In this document: positions 31,212-39,359 of the stretch, in pieces
Layout: every line of letters begins with the position of its first letter
Position numbering within the stretch: the first letter of the stretch is position 1
Assembly: GCF_014650335.1 (NCBI RefSeq)
Contig: NZ_BMUT01000006.1
Span: forward strand, 371,959-435,958
DNA: 64,000 bases
DNA from: Streptomyces hiroshimensis
Lineage (GTDB): Bacteria > Actinomycetota > Actinomycetes > Streptomycetales > Streptomycetaceae
Direction: 5' to 3'
Translations under genes and position numbers: made by a program
Notes under the pieces: model-generated
What the model was told of the DNA's origin: nothing
The model's input: only the letters and a program-made list of their open reading frames with translations
Databases searched by the model: none

Positions 31212-32876
31212 ATCAAAGCGTCCACCAGTACCGAAGCCGAAGGTACGCAGGCCCCCGCAGTAGAACTCGAGGGCATCACCAAGCGGTTCCCCGGTGTCGT
31301 GGCCAACCACGACATCCGCCTCACGGTCCGCCGCGGCACCGTCCACGCCCTCTGCGGCGAGAACGGCGCGGGCAAGTCCACCCTGATGAAGATCCTCTAC
31401 GGCATGCAGAAGCCGGACGAGGGCACCATCACGCTCGACGGCGAGCAGGTCACCCTGCACAGCCCGAGCGATGCCATCGCGCGCGGCATCGGCATGGTGC
31501 ACCAGCACTTCATGCTCGCCGACAACCTCACCGTCCTGGAGAACGTCGTCCTGGGCGCCGAGAAGCTGCACGGCATCGGCGGCAAGGCCCGCGCGAAGAT
31601 CAAGGAGATCTCCGACGCGTACGGCCTGGGCGTGCGCCCCGACGTCCTCGTGGAGGACCTCGGCGTCGCCGACCGCCAGCGCGTGGAGATCCTCAAGGTC
31701 CTCTACCGCGGCGCCCGCACGCTGATCCTCGACGAGCCGACCGCCGTCCTCGTCCCGCAGGAGGTCGACGCGCTGTTCGACAACCTGCGCGAGCTCAAGT
31801 CCGAGGGCCTCACGGTCATCTTCATCTCGCACAAGCTCGGCGAGGTGCTCTCCGTCGCGGACGACATCACCGTCATCCGCCGCGGCACCACCGTCGGCAC
31901 CGCGGTCCCCAGCGAGACCACCCCCAAGCAGCTCGCCGAGCTGATGGTCGGCAGCGAGCTGCCCTCGCCGGAGACCCGCGAGTCGACGGTCACCGACGTC
32001 GAGATGCTGAAGGTGGACGGCCTGCACCTGTCGGCGACCGACCCCGACGGCGTGGTCCGCGCGGTCCTCGACGGCATCTCCCTGACCATCCACAAGGGCG
32101 AGGTCCTGGGCATCGCCGGTGTGGAGGGCAACGGCCAGGCCGAGCTCGTCGAGGCCATCATGGGCATGCGCGACCCCGACGGGGGCACGATCACCCTGGA
32201 CGGCGCCGACATCAGCCACGTGGCGACGCGCAAGCGGCGCGAGAGCGGCATCGGCTACGTCCCCGAGGACCGCCACCGCCACGGCCTGCTGCTGGAAGCC
32301 CCGCTGTGGGAGAACCGCATCCTCGGCCACGTCACCGAGAAGCCCAACAGCAAGCGCGGCGTCCTCGACAACAAGGCCGCCCGCACCGACACCGAGCGCA
32401 TCGTGCGCGAGTACGACGTGCGCACGCCCGGCATCGAGGTCACCGCGGCCTCCCTGTCCGGCGGCAACCAGCAGAAGCTGATCGTCGGCCGCGAGATGAG
32501 CCACGCGCCCAAGCTGCTCATCGCCGCGCACCCCACGCGGGGCGTGGACGTCGGTGCGCAGGCGCAGATCTGGGACCAGATCCGCGAGGCGCGCCACGAG
32601 GGCCTGGCGGTGCTGCTGATCTCCGCCGACCTGGACGAGCTGATCGGGCTCTCCGACACCCTGCGGGTGATGTTCCGCGGCCGCCTGGTCGCCGACGCCG
32701 ACCCCGCCACGATCACCCCGGAGGAGTTGGGCTCGGCCATGACCGGCGCCGCAACCGGCCACCTCGAGCACACCGAGGACGGCGAAGAGACCGCCACCGG
32801 CGGCGAAGAGGCCGCTGAAGAGACCGCTGAAGAGAACGCCACCGACGAGGCCGCGGGGGAGGGTGACGAGAAGTGA
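31212..32876 (+). CDS. Nucleoside ABC transporter ATPase (two ABC domains), probable ATC start codon
   Basis: 554 residues if translation begins at ATC 31212. Two ABC modules as in RbsA/MglA/NupA: first Walker A GENGAGKST near 52, VADRQRVEILK signature, TLILDEPTAVL; second GVEGNGQAEL, LSGGNQQKLIVGRE, LIAAHPTRGVDVGA. The tail is Glu/Thr-rich. GAGGAG lies eight bases before ATC, and no in-frame ATG, GTG or TTG occurs there; the first usual start is GTG 31299, which would delete VELEGITKRFPGV including the A-loop region. Coding bias extends over codons 31212-31298, so the ATC start is the better model. It overlaps the permease gene by four bases and energises nucleoside uptake. Confidence 0.88.
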   Translation: MKASTSTEAEGTQAPAVELEGITKRFPGVVANHDIRLTVRRGTVHALCGENGAGKSTLMKILYGMQKPDEGTITLDGEQVTLHSPSDAIARGIGMVHQHFMLADNLTVLENVVLGAEKLHGIGGKARAKIKEISDAYGLGVRPDVLVEDLGVADRQRVEILKVLYRGARTLILDEPTAVLVPQEVDALFDNLRELKSEGLTVIFISHKLGEVLSVADDITVIRRGTTVGTAVPSETTPKQLAELMVGSELPSPETRESTVTDVEMLKVDGLHLSATDPDGVVRAVLDGISLTIHKGEVLGIAGVEGNGQAELVEAIMGMRDPDGGTITLDGADISHVATRKRRESGIGYVPEDRHRHGLLLEAPLWENRILGHVTEKPNSKRGVLDNKAARTDTERIVREYDVRTPGIEVTAASLSGGNQQKLIVGREMSHAPKLLIAAHPTRGVDVGAQAQIWDQIREARHEGLAVLLISADLDELIGLSDTLRVMFRGRLVADADPATITPEELGSAMTGAATGHLEHTEDGEETATGGEEAAEETAEENATDEAAGEGDEK

Positions 32877-33979
32877 AGAAGTTCGACAAGAACAAGGTGA
32901 TCCTGGGCTTCGCCGCCCCGGTCCTGGCCATCGTGGCCGCCCTGGTGCTCACCTCGATCATCATCGCCGCCACCGGCAAGGACCCGTTCCACGCCTTCGA
33001 GGTGATGGTCGACTACGGCTCGAAGAGCGACAGCCAGGTCTGGATCATCAACAAGGCCACCCCGTACTACCTGTCCGCGCTGGCCGTCGCCATCGGCTTC
33101 CGGATGAACCTCTTCAACATCGGCGTCGACGGCCAGTACCGCATCGCGGCCTTCTTCGCCGCCGTCGTCGGTGGTGCGCTCACGCTCCCCGGCATCATCC
33201 AGATCCCGATCATCATCATCGTCGCGATGCTGGTGGGCGCCCTCTGGGCGGGCATCGCCGGTCTGCTGAAGACGACCCGGGGCGTCAGCGAGGTGATCAG
33301 CACGATCATGCTGAACGCCATCGGCGCCTCGGTCATCGCCTACTTCCTGAAGGACGGCCGTCTCGCGGAGAAGGAGGGCAACCTGGTCCACACGCCCTAC
33401 CTGCCCGACGCCGCGCACTTCTTCGAGATCCCGACCACGCCCAAGCCGATCTACGGCTTCGTGGTCGTCGCGGCGCTGGCCGGCATCGCCTACTGGTTCG
33501 TGCTCGGCCGCACCCGCTTCGGCTTCGACCTGCGCACCGTGGGCCAGTCCGAGTCCGCCGCCCACGCCTCCGGCGTGAGCGTCAAGCGCATGGTGATCAC
33601 CGCCATGCTGCTCTCGGGCGCCATGGCCGGCCTCGTCGGCATGCCGACCCTGCTCGGCGTCTCGTACAACTACGGCACCGACTTCCCCACCGGCATCGGC
33701 TTCACCGGTATCGCCATCGCGCTCCTGGGCCGTAACCACCCCATCGGCATGGTGGCCGGTGCGCTGCTCTGGGGCTTCCTCGACCGCACCAGCACCCAGC
33801 TGGAGTTCGAGGGCTACGCCCAGGAGGTCGTCGGCGTGATGCAGGGCGTCATCGTCCTGTGCGTCGTCATCGCCTACGAGATCGTGCGCCGGTACGGCCT
33901 CAAGATGCAGCAGCGCAAGGTCGGCGAGGAGCTCGCCGCCCAGGCCCGTAAGAGCGACAAGGCGGAGGTTTCCGCGTGA
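32873..33979 (+). CDS. Nucleoside ABC transporter permease 1
   Basis: 368 residues from GTG 32873 (GTGA overlap with the ATPase stop). About eight to ten hydrophobic helices, with the branched-chain/sugar permease (BPD_transp_2) features GFRMNLFNIGVDGQYRIAAF near 78-97 and GLLKTTRGVSEVISTIMLNAIG (EAA-like loop) near 130-150, and GFDLRTVGQSESAAHASGVSV near 220. It is the NupB/BmpC-type partner of the following permease. The C-terminal tail is Lys/Glu-rich and cytoplasmic. Confidence 0.92.
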   Translation: MKKFDKNKVILGFAAPVLAIVAALVLTSIIIAATGKDPFHAFEVMVDYGSKSDSQVWIINKATPYYLSALAVAIGFRMNLFNIGVDGQYRIAAFFAAVVGGALTLPGIIQIPIIIIVAMLVGALWAGIAGLLKTTRGVSEVISTIMLNAIGASVIAYFLKDGRLAEKEGNLVHTPYLPDAAHFFEIPTTPKPIYGFVVVAALAGIAYWFVLGRTRFGFDLRTVGQSESAAHASGVSVKRMVITAMLLSGAMAGLVGMPTLLGVSYNYGTDFPTGIGFTGIAIALLGRNHPIGMVAGALLWGFLDRTSTQLEFEGYAQEVVGVMQGVIVLCVVIAYEIVRRYGLKMQQRKVGEELAAQARKSDKAEVSA

Positions 33980-35262
33980 GTACGACCTTCACCGCCGCGG
34001 TCTCCAACGCACTCAGCGGCAAGAACAAGCCCGGACGGCGCAAGCTCTCCTACCCCGTCGTCCTGCTGATCATCGCGGGCGCCGTGCTCCTGCTCTCCGC
34101 CCTGCGGGCGATCACGGGCGCCCATGACCTGACCTCCTCCGGTCAGTACGGCTCCGCCCTCGCCGCCGCCGTGCCGATCGGCCTCGCCGGTCTGGCCGGT
34201 CTGTGGTCCGAGCGCGCGGGCGTCGTCAACATCGGCCTCGAAGGCATGATGATGCTCGGCACCTTCTGTGCCGGCTGGATCGGCTGGCAGCACGGCCCCT
34301 GGGCCGCGGCGCTCGCCGGCGTCATCGGCGGCGCCCTCGGCGGCCTCGTGCACGCCGTCGCCACGGTCACCTTCGGCGTCGACCAGATCATCTCCGGCGT
34401 GGCCATGAACATCCTGGCGCTCGGTGTCACGCAGTACCTCGCCAAGCTGTGGTTCGGCGCGGAGGGCAGCGCGGCCCAGCAGGCGGGCGGCAACGACAAG
34501 CAGTCGCCCGTCATGGACAACATGCCGGACTTCTCCGTCCCCGGCCTGTCCGGCTGGCTCGGCGACATCGAGAAGCACCACTGGTTCGTCGTCTCCGACG
34601 TCGCCGGCATGGTCCGCGGCCTGACCACCGGCGTCTCGTGGCTGACGATCGTCGCCGGTCTGCTCTTCGTCCTCACCTTCTACGTGCTGTGGCGCTCGGC
34701 CTTCGGCCTGCGTCTGCGCTCGTGCGGTGAGAGCCCGGTGGCCGCCGAGTCCCTCGGCGTCAACGTCTACACGTACAAGTACGCGGCCGTGGTCGTCTCC
34801 GGCGCCCTCGCGGGCCTCGGCGGCGCGTTCCTCGCCATCGGCACGCACATGTACTCCGACGGCCAGACCGCCGGCCGCGGTTACATCGGTCTCGCGACCA
34901 TGATCTCCGGCAACTGGCGGCCGGGCGGCGTGGCCATGAGCGCCGGCCTGTTCGGCTTCATGGACAGCCTCCAGCTGCGCGCCGGCGGCCCGACCGTCCA
35001 CGCGCTGCTGCTGCTCCTGGCCGTGCTGCTGATCGGCTTCGCCGCGTGGCGGCTCAAGGCCGGCAAGGTGCAGGCCGCGGTCATCGCCGGTGTGATCGGC
35101 GCCCTGCTGGTCGTCTGGTACGTCACGACCGACACCGTGCCGCTGGAGCTCGTCGTCGCGACTCCCTACCTGGCGACGCTGCTCGTCCTGTCGGTGTCCT
35201 CGCAGCGCCTGCGAATGCCCAAGGCGAACGGCAAGCCCTACCGGAAGGGCCAAGGAAAGTGA
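33976..35262 (+). CDS. Nucleoside ABC transporter permease 2
   Basis: 428 residues from GTG 33976 (GTGA overlap). Hydrophobic throughout, with LAGLWSERAGVVNIGLEGMMMLGTF near 75-100, TFGVDQIISGVAMNILALGVTQYL, and GLRLRSCGESPVAAESLGVNVYTYKYAAVVVSGALAGLGGAFL near 240-280, the family permease motifs. With the previous gene it forms the heterodimeric channel. About 100 residues between the third and fourth conserved blocks (around 160-215) form an extracytoplasmic or loop insertion (EGSAAQQAGGND ... DIEKHHW). The stop overlaps the cytidine deaminase start, so catabolism is coupled to uptake. Confidence 0.92.
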   Translation: MSTTFTAAVSNALSGKNKPGRRKLSYPVVLLIIAGAVLLLSALRAITGAHDLTSSGQYGSALAAAVPIGLAGLAGLWSERAGVVNIGLEGMMMLGTFCAGWIGWQHGPWAAALAGVIGGALGGLVHAVATVTFGVDQIISGVAMNILALGVTQYLAKLWFGAEGSAAQQAGGNDKQSPVMDNMPDFSVPGLSGWLGDIEKHHWFVVSDVAGMVRGLTTGVSWLTIVAGLLFVLTFYVLWRSAFGLRLRSCGESPVAAESLGVNVYTYKYAAVVVSGALAGLGGAFLAIGTHMYSDGQTAGRGYIGLATMISGNWRPGGVAMSAGLFGFMDSLQLRAGGPTVHALLLLLAVLLIGFAAWRLKAGKVQAAVIAGVIGALLVVWYVTTDTVPLELVVATPYLATLLVLSVSSQRLRMPKANGKPYRKGQGK

Positions 35263-35654
35263 CCTCTTCCCCCAACTGGGAGGAGCTGCGCGGGCAGGCC
35301 CGGGACGCGATGTCCCGGGCCTACGCCCCGTACTCCGACTTCCCCGTCGGCGCGGCGGCCCTCGTGGACGACGGCCGCACCGTGACCGGCTGCAACGTGG
35401 AGAACGCGGCCTACGGCGTCGCCCTGTGCGCCGAGTGCGGGCTGGTCTCCGAGCTGTTCGCCACGGGCGGCGGCCGGCTCGTGGCCTTCACCTGCTGCGA
35501 CCGGCACGGCAACGTCCTCATGCCCTGCGGGCGCTGCCGCCAGCTCCTGTGGGAGCACGGCGGCCCCGAGCTGGCCGTGGACACGACCACCGGCATCCGC
35601 CCGCTGGCGGAACTCCTGCCGGATGCGTTTGGGCCTGCTGACCTGAATCGTTAA
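35259..35654 (+). CDS. cdd: Cytidine deaminase
   Basis: 131 residues from GTG 35259, in a 4-bp overlap with the permease gene. The zinc-site motifs are intact: NVENAAYGVALCAECGLV (Cys and Glu, residues about 46-63) and MPCGRCRQLLWE (about 87-98). The N-terminal RAYAPYSDFPVGAAAL is typical of the homotetrameric CDA. It deaminates cytidine and deoxycytidine to uridine and deoxyuridine. A strong hairpin follows the stop before the thymidine phosphorylase gene. Confidence 0.95.
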   Translation: MTSSPNWEELRGQARDAMSRAYAPYSDFPVGAAALVDDGRTVTGCNVENAAYGVALCAECGLVSELFATGGGRLVAFTCCDRHGNVLMPCGRCRQLLWEHGGPELAVDTTTGIRPLAELLPDAFGPADLNR

Positions 35655-35669
35655 AGATGTCCCCAAGCG

Positions 35670-35699
35670 CCGGAGGGGTTGCCGATGCAACCCCTCCGG
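35670..35699 (+). terminator. Intra-operon hairpin between cdd and deoA
   Basis: Perfect 13-bp stem CCGGAGGGGTTGC/GCAACCCCTCCGG with loop CGAT. No U-tract follows. It could act as partial terminator or as a processing/stability element between the importer-cdd message and deoA. Confidence 0.65.
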
Positions 35700-35755
35700 G
35701 TCACTTTCCGGCCCCGGGAAGACCTGAGGACTACGAACTTAAGGAAAATGTGCTG

Positions 35756-37033
35756 ATGGACGCCATTTCCGTGATCCGCGCCAAGCGCGACCGCGCCCGT
35801 CTGACCGACGAGCAGATCGACTGGGTCATCGACGCGTACACCCGCGGCGAGGTCGCCGACGAGCAGATGTCCGCGCTCGCGATGGCCATCCTGCTCAACG
35901 GCATGGACCGGGCCGAGATCGCCCGCTGGACCGCCGCGATGATCAAGTCCGGCGAGCGCATGGACTTCTCGTCCCTGCCCGTGCCGACCTCGGACAAGCA
36001 CTCCACGGGTGGCGTCGGCGACAAGATCACGCTGCCGCTGGCCCCCCTCGTCGCGGCCTGCGGCGCGGCCGTCCCGCAGCTGTCCGGCCGCGGCCTCGGC
36101 CACACGGGCGGCACGCTCGACAAGCTGGAGTCCATCCCGGGCTGGCGCGCCCTGCTCTCGAACGACGAGATGATGGACGTCCTGCGCAACGTCGGCTCCG
36201 TCATCTGCGCCGCGGGCGACGGCCTGGCCCCTGCCGACAAGAAGCTCTACGCCCTGCGCGACGTGACCGGCACGGTCGAGGCGATCCCGCTGATCGCGTC
36301 CTCCATCATGTCGAAGAAGATCGCCGAGGGCACGGGCTCGCTCGTCCTGGACGTGAAGGTCGGCTCCGGCGCCTTCATGAAGAACATCGAGGACGCGCGC
36401 GAGCTCGCCTCCACGATGGTGGGCCTGGGCACGGACCACGGCGTCAAGACCGTGGCCCTCCTGACGGACATGTCCACCCCGCTCGGCCTCACCGCGGGCA
36501 ACGCCCTTGAGGTCCGCGAGTCGGTCGAGGTCCTCGCGGGCGGCGGCCCGGCGGACGTCGTCGAGCTGACCATCGCCCTGGCCCGCGAGATGCTCGACGC
36601 GGCCGGCATCAAGGACGCCGACCCGGCCAAGGCCCTGCGCGACGGCACCGCCATGGACCACTGGCGCCGCATGATCCAGGCCCAGGGCGGCGACCCGGAC
36701 GCGACGCTGCCGGTGGCCCGCGAGCAGCACGTCGTGAAGGCGACCGCCTCCGGCGTCCTCACCAAGCTGGACGCCTACGCCGTCGGCGTCTCCGCCTGGC
36801 GCCTCGGCGCGGGCCGCGCCCGCAAGGAGGACCCGGTGCAGTTCGGTGCGGGCATCGAGATGCACGCCAAGCCGGGCGAGAAGGTCACCGAGGGCCAGCC
36901 CCTGATGACCCTCCACACGGACACCCCGGAGAAGTTCGACTACGCGCTGGCCGCGCTGGACGGCGGCGTCGAGATCGCCCCGGCGGGCACGGACTTCACG
37001 GCGAACCCGATCGTGCTGGACCGCATCGCGTAA
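35756..37033 (+). CDS. deoA: Thymidine (pyrimidine-nucleoside) phosphorylase
   Basis: 425 residues from ATG 35756 (AAGGA upstream; GTG 35750 is an in-frame alternative). Family signature KHSTGGVGDKITLPLAPLVAACG near 80-102 and SGRGLGHTGGTLDKLESIPG near 110-130 are complete, as are SSIMSKKIAEGTGSLVLDVKVGSGAFMK and the C-terminal PYNP domain. It phosphorolyses thymidine/deoxyuridine (and probably uridine) to the base and deoxyribose-1-phosphate, which feeds DeoC after the mutase step. It ends the importer-cdd-deoA unit, followed by a strong terminator. Confidence 0.95.
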   Translation: MDAISVIRAKRDRARLTDEQIDWVIDAYTRGEVADEQMSALAMAILLNGMDRAEIARWTAAMIKSGERMDFSSLPVPTSDKHSTGGVGDKITLPLAPLVAACGAAVPQLSGRGLGHTGGTLDKLESIPGWRALLSNDEMMDVLRNVGSVICAAGDGLAPADKKLYALRDVTGTVEAIPLIASSIMSKKIAEGTGSLVLDVKVGSGAFMKNIEDARELASTMVGLGTDHGVKTVALLTDMSTPLGLTAGNALEVRESVEVLAGGGPADVVELTIALAREMLDAAGIKDADPAKALRDGTAMDHWRRMIQAQGGDPDATLPVAREQHVVKATASGVLTKLDAYAVGVSAWRLGAGRARKEDPVQFGAGIEMHAKPGEKVTEGQPLMTLHTDTPEKFDYALAALDGGVEIAPAGTDFTANPIVLDRIA

Positions 37034-37055
37034 GTGCCGTCACGCCGGTACTGAG

Positions 37056-37083
37056 AAAAGCCCCCGCTTCGGCGGGGGCTTTT
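37056..37083 (+). terminator. Rho-independent terminator after deoA
   Basis: Perfect 12-bp stem AAAAGCCCCCGC/GCGGGGGCTTTT with UUCG loop, then CTTTTT. It ends the nucleoside uptake operon. Confidence 0.95.
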
Positions 37084-37266
37084 CTTTTTATCCCACCCCG
37101 GATATCCCAGGCGCGCCACTCGTCCGAGTGAAGTTCTTGCGCCACCCCTGGTTGAGGTTGACGCGCGGCAGTGTCCTGAACGCGTCGCCGTAAAACATGT
37201 GCCGAATATCTGAACGTCTGACCGCCCGAACCGCCGAACAGTCAACTCCTCGGAAAGGAAGGGAAG

Positions 37267-37830
37267 ATGAGCAGAAACAGGCTCACCGTCGTATCGGCCC
37301 TCGCGCTGACCGCAGCGGGGCTCCTCGTGGCCGCCGCCGGAACGGCTCAGGCAGGCGCCTACGACGACATCAACATGCAGAAGCAGGAAAAGACCCAGTG
37401 GTGCTGGGACGCCTCGGGCAACACCATCGCCGCGTACTGGGGCTACAACTACACCCAGACCCAGTTCTGCGACCTCGCCCATGCCGCGACCGGCGTCAGC
37501 TGCGCCAACCAGCCGGCCACGCTCGGCGACATGGCGGGCGCCTGGGGGCGCATGGGCTTCAGCAACACCGGTACGGGAGTGAGCAGCTCGCTGTCGTTCA
37601 ACGAGGTCTCCAACGAGGTCAACGCCGGCCGGCCCATGGGCGTGCGCATCGGGTGGACGTCCGGCGGCGGCCACATGAACGTCGTCTACGGCTACGACGA
37701 GTCGGACAACACCATCGGCGTCGGCGACCCGTGGCCGGACACCCAGACGTACACGTGGTGGAAGTACGCCGACTACGTCAGCAACAGCTCGTTCAAGTGG
37801 ACGCACAGCCGCGAGAAGATCACGGGCTGA
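37267..37830 (+). CDS. Secreted papain-like C39/AvrRpt2-type cysteine protease
   Basis: 187 residues with a Sec signal peptide (MSRNRLTVVSALALTAAGLL ... TAQAG, cleavage near 30). The mature domain has KTQWCWDASGNTIAAYWG (Cys in QWCW near 46), GGGHMNVVYGYDES (His near 137) and GDPWPDTQTYTWWKYADY (Asp near 154), the catalytic order of papain-like C39/peptidase C70 proteins. The usual QWCWAA is QWCWDA here. GGAAGGGAAG precedes the ATG. Immediately downstream (11 bp) is a secreted, membrane-anchored protein, so the two likely form a surface protease/substrate or protease/inhibitor pair. Confidence 0.87.
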   Translation: MSRNRLTVVSALALTAAGLLVAAAGTAQAGAYDDINMQKQEKTQWCWDASGNTIAAYWGYNYTQTQFCDLAHAATGVSCANQPATLGDMAGAWGRMGFSNTGTGVSSSLSFNEVSNEVNAGRPMGVRIGWTSGGGHMNVVYGYDESDNTIGVGDPWPDTQTYTWWKYADYVSNSSFKWTHSREKITG

Positions 37831-37841
37831 GGAGGAGCATC

Positions 37842-38693
37842 ATGCGTGACACCGGAAAGCCCCGCACACGCAAGGCCGCTCGCCTCTCCCTCGGCCTGGC
37901 CCTGGGCGCGTCGGCGCTGCTGACCGCGGCGACCGGGCCGGCCCTCGCCGCCCCCGCCCCCGTCGACATCCCCGACTACCAGGCGGCCCTGGACGCGGTG
38001 AGGTCGCAGGCCACCCACAACGCCGTCTGCCGGTTCCTCAGCGTGCCGCTGCCGGACGGCGGCCCCCGCGGAGCCCAGACGATCCCCGCCCGGACCGACC
38101 CGTGCGAGGGCGTGCCGTCCTTCACCGTCAAGCTCCCGGCCGCGCTGAACGAGATCACCCCGGCCTTCGCCGCCGGCACGGCCAGACCTGTCCTCGCCGA
38201 AGCGCTCCGGATCGCCTACGTGGTCTCCCCGGTCAGCCCCGACAGCGGCAGCGGGCGCAGCGCGACCGTCCTGCTGGCCGCCACCCAGGGCGGCGGATGG
38301 CACCTGGCCGGCGTGCGCGAGAGCGACAGCGACGGCACCTACCCCACCAAGGGGGCCCTGGGGGCCACGGTGTTCTCCGAACCGCAGCTCCACGCCTGGT
38401 ACCAGCTGAAGCTCGACGGCACCGTCGAGCCCCTCAACGACGCGGCCAAGGCCGGCCTCGACGGCCGCACGTCGGTGTCCCTGGCCGACTACCAGAACCT
38501 GGTGAAGGGCCGCTACGCCGACAAGCAGCCGGGCTCGGAGTACGACACGAAGGGCTTCTCCAGCGGCTTCCGGCCCACCGCCCCGGCCCACGACGCCTCG
38601 TCCCCGGCCCCGCTGATCATCGGCGGCTCCACCGCGGCGCTCGCCCTGGCGGGCGGCACCTTCGCCCTCCGGCGCCGCCGCCGGGCGATGTGA
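37842..38693 (+). CDS. Secreted protein with C-terminal membrane anchor, partner of the C39 protease
   Basis: 283 residues from ATG 37842 after GGAGGAG. It has a signal peptide (Lys/Arg-rich start, cleavage near ALA-AP at residue 37), a globular extracytoplasmic domain with one Cys pair (NAVCRFLSV, RTDPCEGVP), and a C-terminal helix (LIIGGSTAALALAGGTFAL) followed by RRRRRAM. No LPxTG sorting motif is visible. The family is unknown to me. Tight linkage to the papain-like protease suggests joint function at the cell surface. Confidence 0.82.
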   Translation: MRDTGKPRTRKAARLSLGLALGASALLTAATGPALAAPAPVDIPDYQAALDAVRSQATHNAVCRFLSVPLPDGGPRGAQTIPARTDPCEGVPSFTVKLPAALNEITPAFAAGTARPVLAEALRIAYVVSPVSPDSGSGRSATVLLAATQGGGWHLAGVRESDSDGTYPTKGALGATVFSEPQLHAWYQLKLDGTVEPLNDAAKAGLDGRTSVSLADYQNLVKGRYADKQPGSEYDTKGFSSGFRPTAPAHDASSPAPLIIGGSTAALALAGGTFALRRRRRAM

Positions 38694-38721
38694 TCGCCGG
38701 GTGACCTACTCGTACGGGTGA

Positions 38722-38751
38722 ACGGGGCCGGCGGACTTCCGCCGGCTCCGT
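38722..38751 (+). terminator. Terminator after the protease/anchor pair
   Basis: Stem ACGGGGCCGGCGG/CCGCCGGCTCCGT (13 bp, one G-U) with loop ACTT, followed by TTTCGT. Confidence 0.8.
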
Positions 38752-38837
38752 TTCGTGTGCACCTTGTCTGATGACCCGATGGAGTGAGCGGAACCGTTGT
38801 CATGTCGACCCCGTATATCCCGTGTCAGACTGCGGGC

Positions 38838-39053
38838 ATGACGCAGCGCGCTCTCCGCCTCACGGCGGCCGTCACGCATGAGGACGACTGGTACGTGGCC
38901 CGTTGCCTCGATGTCGAGGTGACAAGCCAAGGCGAAACGATCGAGGAAGCGCTGGACAATCTGCGCGAGGCGCTTGAGCTCTTCTTCGAGGACGAGCCGG
39001 TGCCCGAAGTGCACGATGTCATCACCGCTCCGGTCGAGGTCCGGGTCGCATGA
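38838..39053 (+). CDS. hicB: HicB-family antitoxin
   Basis: 71 residues from ATG 38838. The HicB core fold is clear: LTAAVTHEDDWYVARCLDVEVTSQGETIEEALDNLREALELFFED. It lacks a C-terminal DNA-binding domain, so it would be of the short type. No Shine-Dalgarno is visible, and the ATG lies soon after AT-richer sequence, so the message may be leaderless. The stop overlaps the hicA start (ATGA). It neutralises HicA and may autoregulate with it. Confidence 0.88.
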   Translation: MTQRALRLTAAVTHEDDWYVARCLDVEVTSQGETIEEALDNLREALELFFEDEPVPEVHDVITAPVEVRVA

Positions 39054-39271
39054 CCCCGGCCCTGCCGCGCGGGCTCTCGGGCATGCAGATCGCGAAGGCA
39101 CTTGGGCGAGGCGGGTTCGAGCATGTCTCCACACGAGGCAGTCATGCCGAGTACCGCGCCGGTGACCGTACGGTGATCGTGCCACTGCACCCCGACCTTG
39201 CGCCGGGCACTCTGCGTTCCATCCTCCGGCAGGCCGACTGGAACATCGACAAGTTGCTGGATCACCTGTAG
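39050..39271 (+). CDS. hicA: HicA-family mRNA interferase toxin
   Basis: 73 residues. The double-stranded RNA-binding-like HicA fold shows LSGMQIAKALGRGGFEHVSTRGSHAEYR (catalytic His in GSHAEYR near 36) and VIVPLHPDLAPGTLRSILRQADWN. It cleaves mRNA when free of HicB. The gene order is antitoxin first, opposite to the classical hicA-hicB order. A strong bidirectional terminator separates it from the MFS gene. Confidence 0.9.
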   Translation: MTPALPRGLSGMQIAKALGRGGFEHVSTRGSHAEYRAGDRTVIVPLHPDLAPGTLRSILRQADWNIDKLLDHL

Positions 39272-39292
39272 CGGGTTGGCTCAGATGACGAA

Positions 39293-39337
39293 AGGGGCCG
39301 TTTCCCCGCCAGGACAGGTGGCGGGGAAACGGCCCCT
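39293..39337. terminator. Bidirectional terminator between hicA and MFS gene
   Basis: Perfect 18-bp stem (AGGGGCCGTTTCCCCGCC and its complement) with a 9-base loop, flanked by A-rich sequence on the left (GACGAAA). It serves both convergent genes. Confidence 0.9.
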
Positions 39338-39359
39338 CCGGGTCCGTACGGCCGCCGGG

